A DNA stretch of 64,000 nt from Mucilaginibacter aurantiaciroseus. GTDB lineage: Bacteria; Bacteroidota; Bacteroidia; Sphingobacteriales; Sphingobacteriaceae. Position numbers and translations under genes: made by a program. Location of the stretch: contig NZ_JAMXOF010000001.1 of assembly GCF_024055595.1 (NCBI RefSeq), forward strand, positions 1,178,001 through 1,242,000. The letters run 5' to 3'. The stretch's first letter is position 1. Every line of letters starts with the position of its first letter. This document shows positions 15,550 through 23,657 of this stretch, in pieces. The notes beneath the pieces were generated by a model. The model ran no database searches. It worked only from the letters and a program-made list of their open reading frames with translations, and was not told the DNA's origin.

Positions 15550-16365
15550 CTATTCGCTTTTGTAAAGTGCACCGGCTTTCTCGGCCGATACTTTAATACC
15601 TTTTATCATAGCCGAGCTAAAACCATTATGCTCCATCTCATTTAAGCCGGCAATAGTACAACCTTTGGGCGAGGTAACCTTATCAATTTCCTGCTCGGGG
15701 TGTGATGACAGTTGCAATAGCAGATCGGCAGCGCCTTTAGCGGTTTGCGCAGCCATTTTAAGTGCATCATGTGCGTGGAAACCAATTTCGGTACCGCCTT
15801 GTGATGCCGCACGGATAGAGCGCAAAAAGAACGCTATACCACATGCACAAAGTGCCGTGGCAGAGGTCATCAATTCTTCATTGATTTGGATGCTTACACC
15901 AACCGTATCAAATAAGGATAGCACTAAACTTACGTTTGCGGGGGATGCATTATCGGTAGCAATACAAGTCATGCTTTGGCCTATGGCAATAGCGGTGTTA
16001 GGCATCGCGCGGATTACCTGCACATCCAAATCCAGCTGTTTCCGTATATCCTGACAGCTTACGCCCGATACTACCGAAATTAACAAATGTTTGGTTTGAT
16101 TAGTGGTGGGTTTTATCTCGTCCAGCAACTTATTCAATTGCTGCGGAAGAATGGCTAATACCACAATATCTGCTTTGGTAACAGCATCTGCATTGCTGGA
16201 GGTTACATTGTAGCCTTCATCTGCCAAAGCAGACAGCGCGGGTACATTACGGCGAGTAAGAGTGATTTGCTGCGGGGTAAAAATGCCTGCTTTTACCAAT
16301 CCTTTGGCTAATGCAAGCCCTATATTACCGCTGCCTAATATGGCTATATGCTGTTGTGTTTCCAT
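15550..16365 (-). CDS. proC: Pyrroline-5-carboxylate reductase
   Basis: Reduces pyrroline-5-carboxylate to proline with NAD(P)H. 271 residues. The Rossmann fold opens with IAILGSGNIGLALAKGL, then VVLAILPQQ, the VSGVS loop, VIRAMPNTAIAIGQSMTC (the ProC signature region) and the C-terminal dimer domain with KMAAQTAKGAADLL. The ATG at 16365 lies just after the argB stop (1 base between), so argB and proC are translationally coupled. Confidence 0.94.
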   Translation of the reverse strand: METQQHIAILGSGNIGLALAKGLVKAGIFTPQQITLTRRNVPALSALADEGYNVTSSNADAVTKADIVVLAILPQQLNKLLDEIKPTTNQTKHLLISVVSGVSCQDIRKQLDLDVQVIRAMPNTAIAIGQSMTCIATDNASPANVSLVLSLFDTVGVSIQINEELMTSATALCACGIAFFLRSIRAASQGGTEIGFHAHDALKMAAQTAKGAADLLLQLSSHPEQEIDKVTSPKGCTIAGLNEMEHNGFSSAMIKGIKVSAEKAGALYKSE

Positions 16366-16366
16366 T

Positions 16367-17158
16367 TTACTTACTTAAACGGGTACCAAAACCCTCTTTT
16401 TCCTTTAACTGCCCCAAATCATCTGAGTGGCCTATAATAACCGCCTTTACACCGCATGAAATTGCGGTAAAGGCATTATTCAGCTTGGGAAGCATCCCGC
16501 TGTGGATGATCTTTTCCTTCTTCAATCTCTCGTATCGCTCGGGGTTTATATCCCTGATAAGCGAATCCTCATCATTAATATCCTGTAATACGCCTTTTTT
16601 CTCAAAGCAATATATAAGCGTGGTTTCGTACAGCTTTGATAATGCAACCGCCAGTGCAGATGCAATAGTATCGGCATTTGTGTTTAATAGCTGGCCTTCA
16701 CCATCGTGCGTTAAGGCACAAAAAACAGGTATGAAGCCGCCATCAAGCAACTTGCTTACATTTTTGGGATTGATAGAACCATCGAACAGGTCGCCCGCAA
16801 AACCATAATCTATCGTTTTGACAGGCCGTCTTTTGGCTCGGATAAAGTCGCCATCTGCACCGGTGAGGCCAATGGCGTTATTGCCGTAACGCTGCAATTG
16901 TGCCACAACGTTTTTGTTGATCAATCCGCCATAAACCATCGTAACCACGCGCAGGGTATCAATATCGGTTATCCTGCGGCCATCAACCAGTTTGGCTTCG
17001 ATGCCCATACTTTCCGAGATTTGTGTTGCAACCTTGCCACCGCCATGCACCAGTATTTTAAAACCCTCAAGCGCAGTAAAATCTTTCAGAAAACGGTGCA
17101 GGTTTTCTGAGTTATCTATTACGTTACCGCCAATTTTAATGATGTGCAGGGCTTGCAT
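16367..17158 (-). CDS. argB: Acetylglutamate kinase (probably N-acyl-glutamate kinase)
   Basis: Phosphorylates the N-acylated glutamate in arginine synthesis; with a succinyl-type argF-prime in the window the true substrate may be N-succinylglutamate (inference). 263 residues of the amino-acid kinase fold: IIKIGGNVID, LVHGGGKVATQISE, DGRRITDIDTLRVV, GLTGADGD and NTNADTIASALAVAL. The catalytic lysines of the family are present near residues 8 and 220. It is separated from argF-prime by a 5.4 kb block although both lie on the minus strand. Confidence 0.93.
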   Translation of the reverse strand: MQALHIIKIGGNVIDNSENLHRFLKDFTALEGFKILVHGGGKVATQISESMGIEAKLVDGRRITDIDTLRVVTMVYGGLINKNVVAQLQRYGNNAIGLTGADGDFIRAKRRPVKTIDYGFAGDLFDGSINPKNVSKLLDGGFIPVFCALTHDGEGQLLNTNADTIASALAVALSKLYETTLIYCFEKKGVLQDINDEDSLIRDINPERYERLKKEKIIHSGMLPKLNNAFTAISCGVKAVIIGHSDDLGQLKEKEGFGTRLSK

Positions 17159-17367
17159 AGGGTATTATATATAAGTTCGATGGCAATTATAGTTATTTTT
17201 TGGGGATGGCGTAGGTTTTTTAACCACAAAAGGCATATGGTTTTTTCGCATAGAGCACCGATCTATCAATCAAACCTTAGTGAATTTCGTATTTCTTTTC
17301 TTTGTGAACCACGTTTTTTAAAAATACTAACTTGAAAATCAATTACTTAGAATTAAAAACTGATAAA

Positions 17368-17421
17368 TAAGTTATATAACTTAAAATATAGTTGTATAAC
17401 TGAAATATAAGTTATAAGTTT
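17368..17421 (+). promoter_or_regulatory. BlaI-type operator region
   Basis: TAAGTTATATAACTTA (17368-17383) is a perfect palindrome. AGTTGTATAACT (17390-17401) is a near copy, and a further half-site TAAGTTATAAG lies at 17408-17418. The repeats end 5 nt before the blaI-like ATG. Such tandem dyads fit dimeric BlaI/MecI repressors that autoregulate. The upstream gap 17159-17367 carries only AT-rich DNA with a possible degenerate dispersed repeat at about 17220-17315. Confidence 0.6.
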
Positions 17422-17425
17422 GGTT

Positions 17426-17794
17426 ATGGACGAGTTAACAAAAACAGAAGAGCGCGTAATGCAGGTACTTTGGGAACTGAAAAAGGCTTTTGTGAAAGAC
17501 ATCATCGAAGCCATGCCCGATGACCCCAAGCCGCCGTACAATACCATATCATCGGTAGTTAGGCTGCTGGAGAAAAAGGGGTATGTAGACTATAAAGCTT
17601 ATGGCAAAACTTACGAATACTTCCCAACCATCAGCAAAGTAGATTATCGTAAGGCATCTTTTAAAAAGATGTTTACGGGGTATTTTGACAACTCGGTAGA
17701 CAGCCTTTTATCCTTTATGGTGAAAGAGCAAAAACTGGGGGAAAGCGATATCAAAAAAATTCAGGACATGATCGATAAAAACTCAAAACGATGA
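17426..17794 (+). CDS. BlaI/MecI/CopY family transcriptional repressor
   Basis: 122 residues. A winged-helix DNA-binding domain (about 1-75: LTKTEERVMQVLWEL, YNTISSVVRLLEKKGYV, YGKTYEYFP) is followed by a helical dimerisation tail (FKKMFTGYFDNSVDSLLSFM). The ATG at 17426 is preferred to an upstream TTG at 17420, which lies inside the operator repeats. The stop overlaps the start of the M56 gene (ATGA), the usual repressor/sensor-protease arrangement. In Bacteroidota such pairs often have no beta-lactamase nearby and the target is unknown. Confidence 0.9.
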   Translation: MDELTKTEERVMQVLWELKKAFVKDIIEAMPDDPKPPYNTISSVVRLLEKKGYVDYKAYGKTYEYFPTISKVDYRKASFKKMFTGYFDNSVDSLLSFMVKEQKLGESDIKKIQDMIDKNSKR

Positions 17795-19230
17795 AGACCA
17801 TAATTTATCTGCTACAGGTGTCGGCATGTACCGGTATCTTTTATGTTTTTTATTTCCTGCTGCTGCGCAGGATGACCTTTTTTAAGCTTAACCGCTGGTA
17901 TTTGGTGGGTACATTATTACTAAGTTTAATGATACCGGCAATAAACCTGCCTGTAGATGCTACGCATCCACCTGCCATTATGCAGCCTGTGGTTTTTGTG
18001 AATATAATGCAGTTGGTAGAGGAGCCCATCCAAGCAATTCAATTTACCCCGCAACGGGCTATTGAGCACCGTTTTGATTGGGTTAAACTCATCCAAACCG
18101 TTTATTTGGCTATTGCATTATTGTCGGTTGTTCATCTGTTGTTCACATTATTGGTTTTCGCAAGGCAGATGAAAAACAAGGAGTTGATGCAGATAGGCAA
18201 CGTTAAAGTTTTGCGAGGCAGCAAAACGCTTGGCAACAGCTCATTTTTTAACGTAATATTTATCAATGACGATGAACTGGAGCCGCATGAGATCAAACAA
18301 ATCATCGCTCATGAACTGCTACACGTAAAGTTGAGGCACAGCGCAGACAGGCTTTTTGCAAGGCTGGTACTTATTGTGATATGGTTTAACCCGTTCGCCT
18401 ATTGCTACATCCGGTCGATAGAAGAGAACCACGAGTTTGAGGTTGACCGTATAGCCGCTGGCGCCGCCGATAAAAGCATGTACGCCACATTGCTGTTCAA
18501 ATTATCGGTATCGGGCCAGAGTTATCTGATGCACAGCTTTAGTAAAGTGCCGCTTAAAAGCCGAATAGCCATGTTGTTTAACAAACCCACCTCAAATATG
18601 AAAAAGATAACTTATGCGCTTGTGCTACCTGTTGTAGCCATAAGCTGCCTGGCCTTTGCAAACCTGGAAAGGAAAACCCCGGCTAAAACATCATCTTCTA
18701 AAGCATCAACTAAAACGGATACGGTATTAATGGATACTTTAAAAAGATATCGCTCAAAAACCAAACGTACGTCCGCCCAAAAAATAGCAGATGATAGTTC
18801 TGCAGTAGAATTTAGGACTTACACAAAATCGGCAGATAGCAGGTATAAAAATGAACTGGCCACGCGTGTGCAAATGAAATTGCTTACTTATAAAGTAGTA
18901 GGGATAATTGATAGCACAGCTAAATCATACCATTTTACCGGGTATAAACTAACACAAGGCAAAGATGAATTTGCACTTAGATACAGATATGGATTGACAA
19001 AATCTATCCAAGGATTGTTTAAAGTTGGCGATGAAATCCAATTACAATCATCGGGTGCGATGTGGACAAAAGAGTTCCCATTAATTATTGAGCCGACATT
19101 GATAAAAAAGGATGAGCAGATAATATTTCAATCAACAAAAAATACATTGCGTAAAAGCGCATTTTTATACGAAGTTAACACAGTGCGCTACGCAAATGGC
19201 TTAGTAACAAACATCAAAGAAACACCCTAA
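17791..19230 (+). CDS. M56 family (BlaR1-like) membrane metallopeptidase, probably frameshifted
   Basis: 479 residues as read. Four hydrophobic helices lie in the first 300 residues and the zinc motif HELLH is at residues 174-178, followed by the conserved FEVDR. An additional membrane helix (about 270-290) leads to a long Lys/Ser-rich linker and an exported domain. In BlaR-type systems the protease inactivates the BlaI partner upon a signal. The frame ends at 19228-19230, but the next frame continues seamlessly (see 19229-19474), so the natural protein is probably about 560 residues. The loss affects only the C-terminal exported domain. Confidence 0.85.
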   Translation: MKTIIYLLQVSACTGIFYVFYFLLLRRMTFFKLNRWYLVGTLLLSLMIPAINLPVDATHPPAIMQPVVFVNIMQLVEEPIQAIQFTPQRAIEHRFDWVKLIQTVYLAIALLSVVHLLFTLLVFARQMKNKELMQIGNVKVLRGSKTLGNSSFFNVIFINDDELEPHEIKQIIAHELLHVKLRHSADRLFARLVLIVIWFNPFAYCYIRSIEENHEFEVDRIAAGAADKSMYATLLFKLSVSGQSYLMHSFSKVPLKSRIAMLFNKPTSNMKKITYALVLPVVAISCLAFANLERKTPAKTSSSKASTKTDTVLMDTLKRYRSKTKRTSAQKIADDSSAVEFRTYTKSADSRYKNELATRVQMKLLTYKVVGIIDSTAKSYHFTGYKLTQGKDEFALRYRYGLTKSIQGLFKVGDEIQLQSSGAMWTKEFPLIIEPTLIKKDEQIIFQSTKNTLRKSAFLYEVNTVRYANGLVTNIKETP

Positions 19231-19474
19231 AGGTAACTGGAAAAGCGCAGTAGTGGAGTCAAACGGTTTTTACATCAAATTTAATATTAAACCATCAGCT
19301 CCGGAGTTTACTAACATTAAACAGGGCGATAATGTAACTTTCCGCTTTGTGCACGAAGTTAAAACCGGCGAAAAAGATTATACAGTTGATGATTGGGTAG
19401 CTATTAGTAACGATAACAAGTTTTATGGCGTTAAAAACCCCGACTTCTTTCACAAATTCTACGAAAAAATATAA
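19229..19474 (+). pseudogene. Displaced C-terminal segment of the M56 protein
   Basis: In the +1 frame relative to the M56 gene the sequence reads KGNWKSAVVESNGFYIKF up to FHKFYEKI, with a GTG at 19253 as the only possible internal start. It continues the M56 reading at exactly the point where that frame ends; removal of one T at 19228 would join the two as ETPKGNWKSAV. There is no promoter or ribosome-binding site of its own. I therefore read it as the tail of the same gene. Confidence 0.6.
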
Positions 19475-19640
19475 TAAACCTAAACTCAGTTAATTAAGAA
19501 AAGTTATGGGGACGCCTGTCGCTTTTTTTTGTTTGATCACTACAAAAATAACCCTTGTTAAAACACATATCCGCTTTATCCTGTTAGGTAATAAACCCAG
19601 CGGTTGTTTATTCATTAATTTGCAGCCGGTTAACTAACAT

Positions 19641-20335
19641 ATGGATAAACAAACAAGCGCTATGCCCCGCGTTATCATTATTGGCGGTGGCTTTGGCGGC
19701 GTACAACTGGCTAAAAAATTAAAGCACGCACCTTTAGAAGTCCTGTTGCTGGATAAACATAATTACCATACTTTTTGAAAATAGATGACGGCACTACCAT
19801 CAATACCCGCAATGTATTTTAGGCGGCGGGAGTTAGTGGCGAGGCACCTACCGGCATGTCCGAAGAAAGCGTTTTGAAAGGCGGCCGCTTAATAACCGAC
19901 GGAATAAACCGAATTAAAGGTTTTACCAACGTTTTTGCCATTGGCGATGTATCGGCAGTAGTAACAGAGAAAAATCCCGTAGGCTTCCCCGGTGTGGCGC
20001 AGGTTGCATTGCAGCAGGGCAAGCAGCTGGTTAAGAACATCATTAATCTGGTTAACGGCAAGCCTATGATTGCTTTTACTTACGTAGATTTGGGTACCAT
20101 GGAAACCATTGGCCGTAACAAAGCAGTTGCCAATTTGCATAAACTGCGTTTCAAGGGCTTTTTTGCATGGTTGTTGTGGATGTTCGTGCACCTAATGTCG
20201 CTGGCCGGTTTCAGCAATAAGGCAATCGTAATTTTTAATTGGGCGGTTAACTACCTAACCCGCAACAGCGATAACAGGTTAATTATTCATTATTTTAAAA
20301 CAAATACTATGACGATGGACCCGGTTGCCCGGTAA
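19641..20335 (+). pseudogene. Remnant of a type II NADH dehydrogenase gene with internal deletion
   Basis: The first 45 residues (ATG 19641) carry the FAD-binding Rossmann motif VIIIGGGFGGVQLAKKL and end LLLDKHNYHTF at a TGA (19776-19778). The sequence then jumps in another frame to the second half of the same family: IDDGTTINTRNVF, a TAG at 19820-19822 where Trp is expected, AAGVSGEAP, VFAIGDVSAV, FPGVAQVALQQGKQL and a C-terminal membrane-anchoring part (FKGFFAWLLWMFVHLMSLAGF). Around 230 central residues are missing compared with about 430 in intact Ndh. The deletion, frame change and nonsense codon together make this a certain pseudogene. Confidence 0.85.
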
Positions 20336-20355
20336 ATTATCACAAAACGTACCCC

Positions 20356-21597
20356 ATGGATATGTTCCTCATTATAGCGCTACTAATTATTGTGAGCGCC
20401 GTTTATTCTTACATTAATGCCCGATTTTTAAAACTACCGGGTACAATAGGAATAGTCACACTCGCAATATTGGGCTCTATTTTAACAATAGTTATCGAAA
20501 ATCTTGACCCCGGTATAGCCAGATACCTTACCGTTTTGGCCAAGCACATTAACTTTTCTACTACTGTGCTAAACGTTATGCTGGGCTTTTTACTGTTTGC
20601 AACAGCCTTTAACTTAGATACCCGAAAACTTAAAAGAGAAATGCGCCCGGTATTGATATTGAGCACCTTAGGCGTTATAATTTCAACTACAGTATTTGGC
20701 GCTTTATTTTACTGGATAACCGGGTTTATAGATATTAAGGTCCCCTTTGTATACTGCTTGCTTTTTGGAGCATTGGTTTCTCCTACCGATCCGGTTGCAG
20801 TGGCGGCTGTGATAAAAGGCTCCAAATTACCTGCAAACCTGGAAACAATTATTTCAGGAGAATCGCTATTTAACGATGGCGTAGGGTTGGTGTTGTTCCT
20901 GTTGATATTGGAGGTTACGCAGTCGGGGGTAAATAATTTGGATATTACCAAAGCTATATTACTTTTTATCCAGGAAGTTTTTGGAGGGATAATATTAGGC
21001 GCTGTAACAGGTTGGCTGGCGTTCAAGTTAATGAAATCCATAAACGATTTCCAAACCATTGTGCTGGTTTCTTTAGCTTTGGTAATGTTCGATTCGGTAT
21101 TGGCTTCGTTTTTAAATTTATCTATCCCACTTGCAGTGGTTACAGCAGGGTTGTTTGTGGGTGGCAGGTCTATCAATGCTGACAATAAAGAAAAATCGCA
21201 TGAGGCGCTGGAGGATTTTTGGCTACTGATAGACGAGATCCTCAATGCGGTACTTTTTGTGATGATAGGCCTGCAAATGGTTAATGTACCGTTCATCAGC
21301 AACTACTGGATCACTGGTGGTATAGCTATTGTAATTATTCTTGGAGCAAGATGGATGAGTATAATGTTGCCACTAACTTTTTTAAGGAAATCACTAAATG
21401 TGAATTACAATAGTATAAATATACTTACTTGGGCAGGTTTAAGAGGAGGAATTTCTATCGCGTTAGCATTGGCTTTACCCGTATCGCCGTACAGGCATAT
21501 GATCCTATCGGGAAGCTATTTTATTGTGATATTTTCTATCGTGGTGCAGGGCTTATCGCTTAACAGGCTTATCAACGCGTCGTACAAAAAAAATTAA
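20356..21597 (+). CDS. Na+/H+ antiporter, CPA1/NhaP type
   Basis: 413 residues with about twelve transmembrane helices. Family motifs are visible: GALVSPTDPVAVAAVIKG, the ion-binding ISGESLFNDGVGLVLF (ND pair typical of CPA1), LWAGLRGG-like TWAGLRGGISIALAL near the C-terminus. It exchanges Na+ or K+ for protons across the inner membrane. It follows the ndh remnant by 20 bp and its stop overlaps the stop of the convergent PaiB-like gene by 4 bp. Confidence 0.92.
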   Translation: MDMFLIIALLIIVSAVYSYINARFLKLPGTIGIVTLAILGSILTIVIENLDPGIARYLTVLAKHINFSTTVLNVMLGFLLFATAFNLDTRKLKREMRPVLILSTLGVIISTTVFGALFYWITGFIDIKVPFVYCLLFGALVSPTDPVAVAAVIKGSKLPANLETIISGESLFNDGVGLVLFLLILEVTQSGVNNLDITKAILLFIQEVFGGIILGAVTGWLAFKLMKSINDFQTIVLVSLALVMFDSVLASFLNLSIPLAVVTAGLFVGGRSINADNKEKSHEALEDFWLLIDEILNAVLFVMIGLQMVNVPFISNYWITGGIAIVIILGARWMSIMLPLTFLRKSLNVNYNSINILTWAGLRGGISIALALALPVSPYRHMILSGSYFIVIFSIVVQGLSLNRLINASYKKN

Positions 21598-22202
21598 GCA
21601 TTCTTTTTCATATAAGCCGCAATCTCGCGCTCCGTTGGATCTATAGATCTACTTAATGAGGCAATAATGTTCTCGCGCTCTAACTCCGTGCGGTTTTGGC
21701 TGAGTTTCTTTTTGCCCTGCAGATCGGTCACTATTATTTCGAACGCCGTGATGCCGTTCATCATTTTAGATTTATAGTCATCGGGCAGGGTATCCCATTG
21801 CTTGCGGTAATCGGCTTCATAAAAGCCTATCATCTTCTCCAGCAAAGCTGCAACCTGCGTGTTATTATCAATCAAAGTAGCTTTACCATACACATGTACG
21901 GAGAGGTAATTCCATGTAGGTACATTTTGCTCTTTTTCGTAATTGGTAGGAGAAATGTACGCATGCGGCTCGGTGAAGATCACCAGTAAGGTTTCATTAA
22001 ATACAGATTCCGCCTGCGGGTTTGCTTTGGCAAAGTGAGAGATCAATACCAGTTTATCGCCGCGTTGTTCAACTATAAAGGTTAGGTGTGTAGCCTCTGG
22101 AACGCCATTCATCATCGTTACCATCGTAGCAAAGCTGTACTTCTGCATAAAGTTGATAGCTTCCAGATGGTCAGATATTTGAAAGTGTTTAGGCGTATAC
22201 AC
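21594..22202 (-). CDS. PaiB-like FMN-binding protein
   Basis: About 202 residues from a GTG at 22202, where the family N-terminus (YTPKHFQISD) begins. An ATG at 22256 in the same frame would add a hydrophobic Ile-rich tail and overlap the upstream gene, so it is not chosen. The protein shows the split-barrel flavin-binding fold of the PaiB family (MVTMMNGVPEATHLTF, HFAKANPQ, FTEPHAYISPTNY, NYLSVHVYGKA). Members are described as negative regulators of protease genes in Bacillus or as FMN-binding stress proteins; the role here is not known. Confidence 0.85.
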   Translation of the reverse strand: MYTPKHFQISDHLEAINFMQKYSFATMVTMMNGVPEATHLTFIVEQRGDKLVLISHFAKANPQAESVFNETLLVIFTEPHAYISPTNYEKEQNVPTWNYLSVHVYGKATLIDNNTQVAALLEKMIGFYEADYRKQWDTLPDDYKSKMMNGITAFEIIVTDLQGKKKLSQNRTELERENIIASLSRSIDPTEREIAAYMKKNA

Positions 22203-22203
22203 G

Positions 22204-22584
22204 TTATTTAAATAAATTATTATAATTATTAACGTGATGTGTAAACAGTGTTTCATATAGTGGATATGCTATTCCAAAAATCGAAATCTCAAAGCCTTCG
22301 CTATCCATACCAGAAATAGAACACGATAATCCTTGTATGATGTTTAGATTTTTGTCTTTTACGTGCAAAGTTGGGATATTGTATGTATTTATCCATTTGT
22401 CCTCGATATATTCTGAAAACTCTATATTTCGAGTAATACAATAATTTCTCAAAAAATCGTACTCAAATTTATTATCATCGCCATAGATAATTCCGAATAC
22501 TACACCCATTGGCGCATCAGCTTTTTCGAGTTTGGTAACCCCAATTTTTAGATCACCCAGAAAGATATCATATTCAACAATCAT
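22204..22584 (-). CDS. Hypothetical protein, 126 aa
   Basis: 126 residues, soluble, starting MIVEYDIFLGDLKIGVTKLE. It contains a GMDSEGFEISIFG segment and ends VNNYNNLFK. I do not recognise a family. It lies between argF-prime (10 bp upstream) and the PaiB-like gene (start 2 bp after its stop) on the same strand, so it is likely read through from the arginine operon. It has a lower GC content than argF-prime, which suggests a separate history (impression only). Confidence 0.6.
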   Translation of the reverse strand: MIVEYDIFLGDLKIGVTKLEKADAPMGVVFGIIYGDDNKFEYDFLRNYCITRNIEFSEYIEDKWINTYNIPTLHVKDKNLNIIQGLSCSISGMDSEGFEISIFGIAYPLYETLFTHHVNNYNNLFK

Positions 22585-22594
22585 AAGGCATATA

Positions 22595-23545
22595 TTACAA
22601 TGCTTCCAGCATTTGCTTTAAAACCGCCTGCGCTGCCCAAACACGGTTACCCGCTTCATGAACAACAATAGATTTTGGGCTATCCAGGATCTCTGATGAC
22701 AGCTCCAAGTCGCGGCGTACAGGTAAACAGTGCATTACTTTGGCATTTGGGGCTACGGCATCCAGCCTGGTATTATTCAGCATCCAATCCTCGTTGCCAC
22801 CGATTACCGCACCGTAAGGCTCGTATGCCGACCAATTTTTAACGTATATAAAATCCGCGTCTTTTATAGCCTCGTCCTGATCATGAGTGATGTTTGCGCC
22901 GTTAGTGAAATCAGCAGAAAGCTCGTATCCGGCCGGGTGGGCAATGGTGAAATCCACATTGGCCTTGCACATCCATTCGGCAAAAGAATTGGGCACAGCT
23001 TGCGGCAGGGCCTTTATATGCGGCGCCCAGGATAATACTACCTTCGGGCGGGGTTTGGTTTTTAATTCTTCGATGGTCACCAGGTCGGCGAGACTCTGCA
23101 ATGGATGGCGGGTAGCCGATTCCAAACTCACTACCGGCACTTTACAAAATTCAACAAACTTGTTAAAAATGGTTTCACTGTAATCTTCTTCGCGGTCTTT
23201 CAATCCCGGGAAAGAGCGCACGCCAATAATGTCAGAGTATTCGCCCATAACACTGGCAGCTTCGCGAATATGCTCTACGGTTGTACCGTTCATGATCATG
23301 TTGTCGCGCAGTTCAAGTGCCCAACCTTCTTTATCGATGTTCAGCACAATAACATTCATGCCCAAATTCGCGCCCGCTTTTTGGGTGCTTATGCGCGTAC
23401 GCAGGCTTGGGTTCAGGAAAATAAGGCTCAGGGTTTTGTTTTTGCCCAAATGCTGGTGCGCGTATGGGTTTTGTTTTAATTGTAATGCTTCGGCAACCAG
23501 CGCCTTAACATCTTTAACATCATTTACCGAAGAGAATAGTTTCAT
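22595..23545 (-). CDS. argF': N-succinylornithine (or N-acetylornithine) carbamoyltransferase
   Basis: Transfers a carbamoyl group to an N-acylated ornithine, the Bacteroidota/Xanthomonas variant of the arginine pathway. 316 residues. The phosphate loop is FLNPSLRTRIST (44-55), Trp75 lies in KEGWALE, then HIREAASVMGEYSDIIGVR, HPLQSLADL and MHCLPVRRD. At residue 90, counted without gaps, the protein has Val. Published mutational work on these enzymes places the acyl selector at this position, Glu favouring acetyl and Pro, Val, Ser or Ala favouring succinyl. This predicts N-succinylornithine as substrate. Second-to-last gene of the operon; its 5-prime flank contains a dispersed palindrome. Confidence 0.9.
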   Translation of the reverse strand: MKLFSSVNDVKDVKALVAEALQLKQNPYAHQHLGKNKTLSLIFLNPSLRTRISTQKAGANLGMNVIVLNIDKEGWALELRDNMIMNGTTVEHIREAASVMGEYSDIIGVRSFPGLKDREEDYSETIFNKFVEFCKVPVVSLESATRHPLQSLADLVTIEELKTKPRPKVVLSWAPHIKALPQAVPNSFAEWMCKANVDFTIAHPAGYELSADFTNGANITHDQDEAIKDADFIYVKNWSAYEPYGAVIGGNEDWMLNNTRLDAVAPNAKVMHCLPVRRDLELSSEILDSPKSIVVHEAGNRVWAAQAVLKQMLEAL

Positions 23546-23548
23546 AAT

Positions 23549-23584
23549 AGCCTCACCCTAAGTCCCTCTCCGGGGGAGAGGGAC
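23549..23584. repeat. Dispersed palindromic repeat, family B copy 1
   Basis: GCCTCACCCTAAG followed by TCCCTCTCC and GGAGAGGGA, a strong hairpin. The minus-strand reading matches the copy at 34801-34842 (CGGAGAGGG and GTGAGGCTA). It lies 4 bp upstream of the argF-prime ATG, in the operon leader between argD and argF-prime. Confidence 0.65.
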
Positions 23585-23638
23585 ATTATTTTATTTCTGT
23601 AAAAATATAATTAAATTCTAAACCGCTCAATATCAAGC

Positions 23639-23655
23639 CTCCCCAACTTGGGGAG
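23639..23655. repeat. Palindrome at the argD stop
   Basis: CTCCCCAACTTGGGGAG is a perfect 8-bp stem with one central base. With the adjacent GATTTAGAGGGGGC it resembles another common dispersed repeat of this phylum. The last codons and the stop of argD (23658) are provided by the repeat sequence itself. Confidence 0.55.
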
Positions 23656-23657
23656 AT

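Noticed and set aside
19253..19474. Independent 73-residue gene with GTG start
   Set aside because: It continues the M56 protein in the next frame without its own signals; treated as a displaced tail.
20709..21302. 197-residue minus-strand ORF inside the antiporter gene
   Set aside because: Ser/Thr/Asn-rich shadow translation of membrane helices; the plus-strand NhaP protein is intact.
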